Positions 5,031 through 9,171 of a DNA stretch of 9,171 bases are shown here, one piece after another. A program made the position numbers and the translations under genes. The stretch's first letter is position 1. Each line of letters opens with the position of its first letter. A model generated the notes under the pieces. It was not told the DNA's origin, searched no databases, and saw only the letters and a program-made list of their open reading frames with translations. Source of the DNA: an uncultured Ruminococcus sp. (GTDB taxonomy: Bacteria; Bacillota; Clostridia; Oscillospirales; Acutalibacteraceae); NCBI GenBank assembly GCA_900554995.1, contig USJJ01000033.1, positions 1 through 9,171 on the forward strand. The letters are read 5' to 3'.

Positions 5031-7431
5031 TTTTGCCTCCTCCTTTGTTCTTGCGCTGTTCCTTTGCCCTTGCGGCATATTCTCTGCGCTTTGCTCTGAG
5101 ATCTTCTTCCTCTGCCTTGCGGCGCTTAATCTCTTCCTCGTGCCTCGTTTTCGATTCCTTGTAGCCTGCTTTGATATCTTCGTAATGAAGATAATTTTCT
5201 CTCTGTCTGAGGATTTTTTCTGCCTCAATATACGGCTTTGCGGCACGTGTGTAGATTGAATTTTCGTCCGTTGAGGATTTAATCTTTCTGCGGATTTTTT
5301 CACGGTCTTTTCTGAGTTTCTTGATTTTCTCGTTTGCTGCTTTTTCCGCATCTTTGTTCTTTTCCTTTGCAGCGGAGCGAAGCTCGTTTACCGCTTCCTT
5401 AATCTGTGCGTCGAGTTCATCCTCTTTTTCAAAAAGCTGTTCAAAAACCTTTACGTCAAATTTTTCAATTCCGCCTGCATACTTATTCGCAAGAACTTTC
5501 TTTGAATCCTTGATCATACGGACTCTGTTTATCGCATTGCGGCGCAGTTCCTTTTCGGCTTCGGTGGATTTCGGGAGAGACTTTGCTGCTTTCATTGACG
5601 GAATTTCAAGCGAATAAAGCCCCTCAAGTCCCGAGTCGTATATTTTCTGTGCCTCGGCAAGCTGAGCCTTGCCTGCGTCCGTGTCAAATTTGTTGAGCTC
5701 CTTGACAACATACTGAGCGATCTCAATCTTTTCGTTGTCCGACTTCAGATCCTTATATTCCTGCTTTGCCGCCTTGACTGCGATTTTTCTTTCGTCTTTA
5801 TTCTTTATCTTTTTCGCAGCCTTGATCTTATCCTTAGTCGGCTTGACGATTTTCCTGCCGTAATATATGTTTGCCTCTTCGATAATATCAATCGCTTCAA
5901 CAAGTGAGGCGTCGGAAAGAACGCCGTTGCCGTAATCCTCAAACAGCGCACGGATTTTAAGAACCGTGACCATTGCTTTTTGCTTGATTTCTGTCAGATC
6001 GTAGAAGAAATACGGAATAACATTCAATGTTGCACCGATCGTTGCGGCGATGATAAGGACGCTGCAAATATTTTTGAAATACCACGGGTTTGAGAGAACC
6101 TCATAAACATTACTGCCGTCAAAGCCGAGACTTCTTGCGACTTCCTCGTTAAGACCGGAACGGTCATAAAGCTCGGGAAGCGCAGAATTTGTGATAAGAG
6201 TTACAACGCTTCCGATAGCGCCGACGGCAACAAACATACCGTCAATTCGCTCACCTGTTATATACTGCTGATAGTCCCTGATGTCGCCGTTTACGCCCGG
6301 GGTCAGCAGTGTTACGGCATAAGCAGCCATATAGTTGAAGAAGAAGCAGAACATCAGCGGCCATATAATCTGCGAGGGGTCGCCGAGCCTGATTATCGGC
6401 AGCATTAAGATAATGAAAATGACGTTAACGATGTTGCTGACAACGAGAATTTTCCTCTTGCCGAGGGCACGGATGAGAAACGGGATGAACAGCATCGGCC
6501 AGAGCGACGCATTTCCTCGGATTGTGACAATGAGCGAATACTCGGCGGGACTGCAAGCGTCCTGGTAGCTGTAAAGCCAGTCCATAATATTCTGAACCGC
6601 ATTTTCGAGGAATCCGATCCAGCCTGCAAGTGAAATGATCCAGAAATATTTGTTGCGGACGACCGCACGAAAGGCGTCCGTGAATTTAATTTTAACCGTG
6701 TGCGTTTTCGCCTGAACAATTTTCTCTTCGGTGTTGAAATACACGAGAAGTCCGAGAACAAATCCGAAAATAATCATCGGCGGATAAAACGCCCTGTAAA
6801 TTCTTATGTCGACAAGTGTGTTTTCTCCGGTGATCGCTCTTGCGACAAGCGGAAGAATGAGGTTGCCCAAGGTCGGCGCCATTGAGTTGACAACCGATTT
6901 TATCGAAGTCACATCGCTTCGCTCATATGTGTTCGGCGAAAGAACGTTGATAATGCTCTGATCGACATCGTAATAGAACATATAAAAGAACTGCAAGCCG
7001 ATGTTGAAAAGCAAAACAGTCAAACACTTTGCAAGCATTGACATCCGTTCATACGGCATATAGACAAAGGCGATTGCAAGGATCGCCGTCGGCAGACCCA
7101 TAGAGAGAATGAATGGACGGTAACGTCCTTTTTTACTCCTTGACGAGTCAATTATTTTACCACGCAGAGCCGTCAACGGAAAGCTGAGGATAACGCTGAG
7201 GATGTAGATTATGTAAAGCGGCTTCGGCGCAATTCCGATAGTGTTGCTGATGAGGGTATTTCCGATGCTGATAATCATATTCTGAGCACAGAAAACAACG
7301 AATTGAATGCCGAGACCGCCGACCGCAAGGGAGACAATCTCCTTAAAGGACATATAACGTCCCAGCGGCGGCTTTTTCCAGTATACTCTGAGATCGTCGC
7401 AGAGCGTGGAGGCTTTCTCTTTGATGTTCAC
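5023..7431 (-). CDS. GPH/MFS_2-type glycoside:cation symporter with long charged C-terminal extension
   Basis: The protein is about 802 residues. Roughly the first 485 form a 12-helix transporter of the glycoside-pentoside-hexuronide type. The loop KIIDSSRSKKGRYRPFIL (95-112) matches the GPH signature D-x(n)-G(R/K)xRP. GDIRDYQQYITGERIDGMF (385-403) matches the conserved late loop DxxDYxxxxTGxRxxG. GPH proteins usually end near 450-500 residues. Here about 320 more residues follow, very rich in Lys, Glu, Arg and Ala, with heptad-like stretches (about 675-720 and 740-797) and no further hydrophobic helix, so they should lie in the cytoplasm. (Residues are counted from the in-frame GTG at 7440.) The GTG at 7431 is preferred as start because GAGGTGAT lies at good spacing before it. 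GTG 7440 and ATG 7437 overlap or crowd that site but remain possible. The downstream GH5 gene suggests the cargo is a glycoside. Confidence 0.85.
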   Translation of the reverse strand: MNIKEKASTLCDDLRVYWKKPPLGRYMSFKEIVSLAVGGLGIQFVVFCAQNMIISIGNTLISNTIGIAPKPLYIIYILSVILSFPLTALRGKIIDSSRSKKGRYRPFILSMGLPTAILAIAFVYMPYERMSMLAKCLTVLLFNIGLQFFYMFYYDVDQSIINVLSPNTYERSDVTSIKSVVNSMAPTLGNLILPLVARAITGENTLVDIRIYRAFYPPMIIFGFVLGLLVYFNTEEKIVQAKTHTVKIKFTDAFRAVVRNKYFWIISLAGWIGFLENAVQNIMDWLYSYQDACSPAEYSLIVTIRGNASLWPMLFIPFLIRALGKRKILVVSNIVNVIFIILMLPIIRLGDPSQIIWPLMFCFFFNYMAAYAVTLLTPGVNGDIRDYQQYITGERIDGMFVAVGAIGSVVTLITNSALPELYDRSGLNEEVARSLGFDGSNVYEVLSNPWYFKNICSVLIIAATIGATLNVIPYFFYDLTEIKQKAMVTVLKIRALFEDYGNGVLSDASLVEAIDIIEEANIYYGRKIVKPTKDKIKAAKKIKNKDERKIAVKAAKQEYKDLKSDNEKIEIAQYVVKELNKFDTDAGKAQLAEAQKIYDSGLEGLYSLEIPSMKAAKSLPKSTEAEKELRRNAINRVRMIKDSKKVLANKYAGGIEKFDVKVFEQLFEKEDELDAQIKEAVNELRSAAKEKNKDAEKAANEKIKKLRKDREKIRRKIKSSTDENSIYTRAAKPYIEAEKILRQRENYLHYEDIKAGYKESKTRHEEEIKRRKAEEEDLRAKRREYAARAKEQRKNKGGGKNG

Positions 7432-7460
7432 GGGCATCACCTCAAAACATAATTTAAAAT

Positions 7461-7489
7461 ATTATAACATATACAGGAATTTAAGTAAA
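7461..7489 (-). promoter_or_regulatory. Promoter of the transporter-GH5 operon
   Basis: On the minus strand TTTACT (7489-7484) and a perfect TATAAT (7466-7461) are 17 bases apart, with a TGT extended -10. It reads towards the GAGGTGAT ribosome site of the transporter. I see no clear operator palindrome beside it. Confidence 0.75.
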
Positions 7490-7562
7490 TCGGAACAATA
7501 GATAAAAAAGGGAGACGATTTTTGTTGACGTGCGGTCATCACAATATATATTAAATTCTTAA

Positions 7563-7591
7563 TTGACATATGGATTATATGGTGGTATACT
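7563..7591 (+). promoter_or_regulatory. Promoter of the secreted-protein gene
   Basis: A perfect TTGACA (7563-7568) and TATACT (7586-7591) are 17 bases apart, with a TGG extended -10. An ORF start proposed at 7570 would lie inside this promoter. A second weaker pair upstream, TTGACG 7525-7530 and TATATT 7547-7552 (16 apart), may be a tandem promoter. Confidence 0.82.
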
Positions 7592-7623
7592 CTACAAGGT
7601 TTAAATTCAAGGAGGCGCTTTTG

Positions 7624-8268
7624 ATGAAAAGCATAAAGAAGATACTCGCTGTTGTTATGGCTGTTGTGCTTGCTTTTTGCAGCTTCTCTTTTGTGGGTTC
7701 GGCAAAGAACGATGAGGAAAAGGAATACGTCGCAACGGTCTATGTCTGCCAGAGAGCTACGTCCTATTATCTGAACGGTCACACCTGGCTTTATTTTAAG
7801 AATCTCACAAATCACACAATCACAGTCGGAGTTTATCCGCTCCCGAAGAATCAGGGCGTTTCCGTCGGAACCTTCGGAACTCTTGTGCGTGACGGCAGGG
7901 GCCTATACTATAATATAGAGAGTTACAGATACAATATCCTCAAATGGGACGATTTTGTCTGCCTGAAAAAGAATGTTACCGAGGAACAGCTTGCAAAGAT
8001 GAGCTGGCAGATCACACGCAACGGAATTTGGACATATCTTCTCAATTGCAGCTTTTCCGCATTTACGGCTTGGGATATTGTCCTCGGAAAGTTTATTCCT
8101 TATTTGATTTTTCCGCTCCTTGCAAGGCTTTGCATTTTAATGTATCCTCAGCACGAATCGGGATTCTTTATGTATAATCCGAAGCCGAATCAGGTGTTCA
8201 AGCAGGTCGGATACGGCAGCAAGGCTCATCTTAAGCCTGCCGATCCGAGGCATCCCGACTGGGACTGA
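7624..8268 (+). CDS. Small exported protein, possible circularly permuted papain-like (NlpC/P60-type) enzyme
   Basis: This 214-residue protein starts at ATG 7624, eight bases after AAGGAGG. Residues 1-27 are a signal peptide: KSIKK, a hydrophobic core 7-24, and a likely cut after VGSA (24-27). The mature part has NGHTWLYFKNLTNHTITVGV (51-70) and, later, a WTYLLNCSFSAFTAW stretch (136-150). A GH motif early and an NC motif in a helix start later is the order seen in circularly permuted papain-like families, where His53 and Cys142 would form the catalytic pair. This is inference from pattern, not a recognised family match. Residues 156-173 are hydrophobic and could be a second membrane segment or part of the core. 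The tail 195-214 is polar with several His, Pro and Asp. It is transcribed alone between its own promoter and terminator, divergent from the transporter operon. If the fold is right, cell-wall peptide, amide or lipid substrates are plausible. Confidence 0.75.
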   Translation: MKSIKKILAVVMAVVLAFCSFSFVGSAKNDEEKEYVATVYVCQRATSYYLNGHTWLYFKNLTNHTITVGVYPLPKNQGVSVGTFGTLVRDGRGLYYNIESYRYNILKWDDFVCLKKNVTEEQLAKMSWQITRNGIWTYLLNCSFSAFTAWDIVLGKFIPYLIFPLLARLCILMYPQHESGFFMYNPKPNQVFKQVGYGSKAHLKPADPRHPDWD

Positions 8269-8286
8269 TTCTTTTTAATAATTATG

Positions 8287-8319
8287 AGCTGTTCCGCTTG
8301 GTGTGGAACAGCTTTTTTT
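8287..8319 (+). terminator. Terminator of the secreted-protein gene
   Basis: The stem AGCTGTTCC/GGAACAGCT (8287-8295 and 8305-8313) is followed by a run of seven T residues. It lies 18 bases past the stop codon. Confidence 0.92.
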
Positions 8320-8391
8320 GACATTACGTCGCTCGCTGATCCGTAAATACTTTTTGGGGCGAGGCAAAAATATCGGCAAAAAACAGAACCG

Positions 8392-8427
8392 AAGCTGTCA
8401 CGGCTACAAAATTGTGACAGTTTTTTT
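8392..8427 (+). terminator. Orphan terminator upstream of the TetR gene
   Basis: The stem AAGCTGTCAC/GTGACAGTTT (8392-8401 and 8414-8423, one G-T pair) has a 12-base loop and ends in seven T residues. No coding frame precedes it after the terminator at 8319, so it is either a backup or the end of a short RNA. Confidence 0.8.
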
Positions 8428-8438
8428 ACAGGTTCAAG

Positions 8439-8467
8439 TTGAAAAATTATTAACGGAATGATATAAT
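8439..8467 (+). promoter_or_regulatory. Promoter of the TetR-family gene
   Basis: TTGAAA (8439-8444) and a perfect TATAAT (8462-8467) are 17 bases apart with a TGA extended -10. The ribosome site at 8494-8497 follows at a normal distance. I see no obvious palindromic TetR operator over it. Confidence 0.85.
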
Positions 8468-8504
8468 TATTCAACGATGTTCAGTAATTATCAGAGGTGA
8501 GTTC

Positions 8505-9171
8505 TTGGCAAGGAAGCAAAAGTTTGAAGGCGGCACAAAAAACAGAATACTTGAGGTCGGAAACGATCTTTTCTTCACAAAGGGATTCGATTCAACCGGA
8601 ATCCGTGAGATTATGAAAGAGGTCGGTGCGGATGTCGGGGCTTTCTATTATTATTACAAATCAAAGGACGAACTTTTTGAGGATGTAATCGATAATTTTT
8701 TCGCACCGTACAAGGAGGATTTTGAAAGAATCACAGTTGAGGCGGAAAACAGACCGTACCGTGCAATATGGAGATTTTTTGAATATGTGAAGCAAAGCAC
8801 AAAGGCATTCCGAAAAAAATATGAGGGAAAAATTCACCGCACGGTGCGCTGGGCAATCAGGGAGCAGACGCTGACGGTAATTGAGCCTTACATTGAGCGA
8901 ATCATTAGCATTCTCATCGGCTACGGTGCAAAACCTACGATGGATCCGCATACAATGGCAATCTTTCTTTCCCACGGGGTCGGCAGCGTGATTCTGCACG
9001 AAGATTCGGATTGGGTCGATGCCTCGACGGACGATATGAGAAAAACAGTGAACATTATTATGGGACTTGATGAAAAAGTTTCTCAGAAAATGTTCGATGA
9101 AAATATTAAAGAAAAGGATTTTGTTGCCGTGAAGGAAGATTCGGAAAAGGCAGGTAATTGTTTTCTTGACA
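8505..9171 (+). CDS. TetR/AcrR-family transcriptional regulator (partial, runs off the right edge)
   Basis: The frame begins at TTG 8505 with GAGG (8494-8497) seven bases upstream, and is open for 222 codons to the window end. The N-terminal DNA-binding domain is typical of TetR: NRILEVGNDLFFTKGFDSTG (13-32), then IREIMKEVGADVGAFYYYYK (33-52), which holds the helix-turn-helix, then SKDELFEDVI (53-62). The C-terminal helical region should bind a ligand and mediate dimerisation, but it is too variable to suggest the ligand. Such proteins are usually 180-220 residues, so the end is probably just outside the window. It has its own promoter and is separated from the upstream gene by two terminators, so its target more likely lies downstream, outside the window, or is itself. 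Identification from the N-terminal motif is firm; the target is unknown. Confidence 0.92.
   Translation, partial: MARKQKFEGGTKNRILEVGNDLFFTKGFDSTGIREIMKEVGADVGAFYYYYKSKDELFEDVIDNFFAPYKEDFERITVEAENRPYRAIWRFFEYVKQSTKAFRKKYEGKIHRTVRWAIREQTLTVIEPYIERIISILIGYGAKPTMDPHTMAIFLSHGVGSVILHEDSDWVDASTDDMRKTVNIIMGLDEKVSQKMFDENIKEKDFVAVKEDSEKAGNCFLD

Noticed and set aside
5031..5351. A 107-codon N-terminal extension of the GH5 frame, rich in Lys and Arg.
   Set aside because: It overlaps the transporter's charged tail in another frame. The strong GGAGGAGG site at the 5030 start and the GH5 homology beginning there make it a shadow.
7570..7623. Earlier ATG for the exported protein at 7570.
   Set aside because: It lies within the promoter spacer and would place 18 residues before a clean signal peptide; AAGGAGG points to ATG 7624.

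Overview
The window looks like chromosomal DNA of an anaerobic, low-to-mid GC Firmicute, most likely a gut or rumen clostridium of the Oscillospiraceae/Ruminococcaceae type. The reasons are strong AGGAGG-type ribosome sites, clear TTGACA/TATAAT promoters (several with an extended TGn -10), non-ATG starts, and carbohydrate genes of the GH36, GH5 and GPH-transporter families. The taxonomic call is inference from gene content; no marker gene fixes it.

Layout. Positions 1-555 (minus) hold the 5' part of an open frame that starts like a polytopic membrane protein. Near residue 70 it switches in frame to the catalytic core of a GH36 alpha-galactosidase. Positions 685-1422 (plus) encode a ZIP-family metal transporter. 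Positions 1449-1605 are a compact tRNA-Gln(CUG) transcription unit with its own promoter and terminator. It is followed by about 160 bp of palindrome-rich non-coding DNA that ends in a second, near-copy terminator. Positions 1815-3556 (plus) are a two-gene operon: a probable GT-B-like glycosyltransferase and thiamine pyrophosphokinase (thiN). A strong hairpin shared with the converging operon closes it.

Positions 7489-3558 (minus) form a two-gene operon. The first gene is a GPH/MFS_2-type sugar transporter with an unusual charged C-terminal extension of about 320 residues. The second is a GH5 enzyme resembling endoglycoceramidases but without a signal peptide; its start overlaps the transporter's stop by 8 bases. 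The simple reading is import of a glycoside followed by hydrolysis in the cytoplasm. Divergent from this operon, 7563-8319 holds a small secreted or membrane-anchored protein. Its GH...NC layout recalls circularly permuted papain-like enzymes. After a second orphan terminator, 8439-9171 carries a TTG-started TetR-family regulator that runs off the window.

Most interesting points: the GH36 chimera (real recombination or an assembly join), the transporter's coiled-coil tail and its coupling to a cytosolic endoglycoceramidase-like enzyme, the possible permuted papain-like protein, and the repeat behind the tRNA. I see no CRISPR array, transposase, integrase or phage gene.
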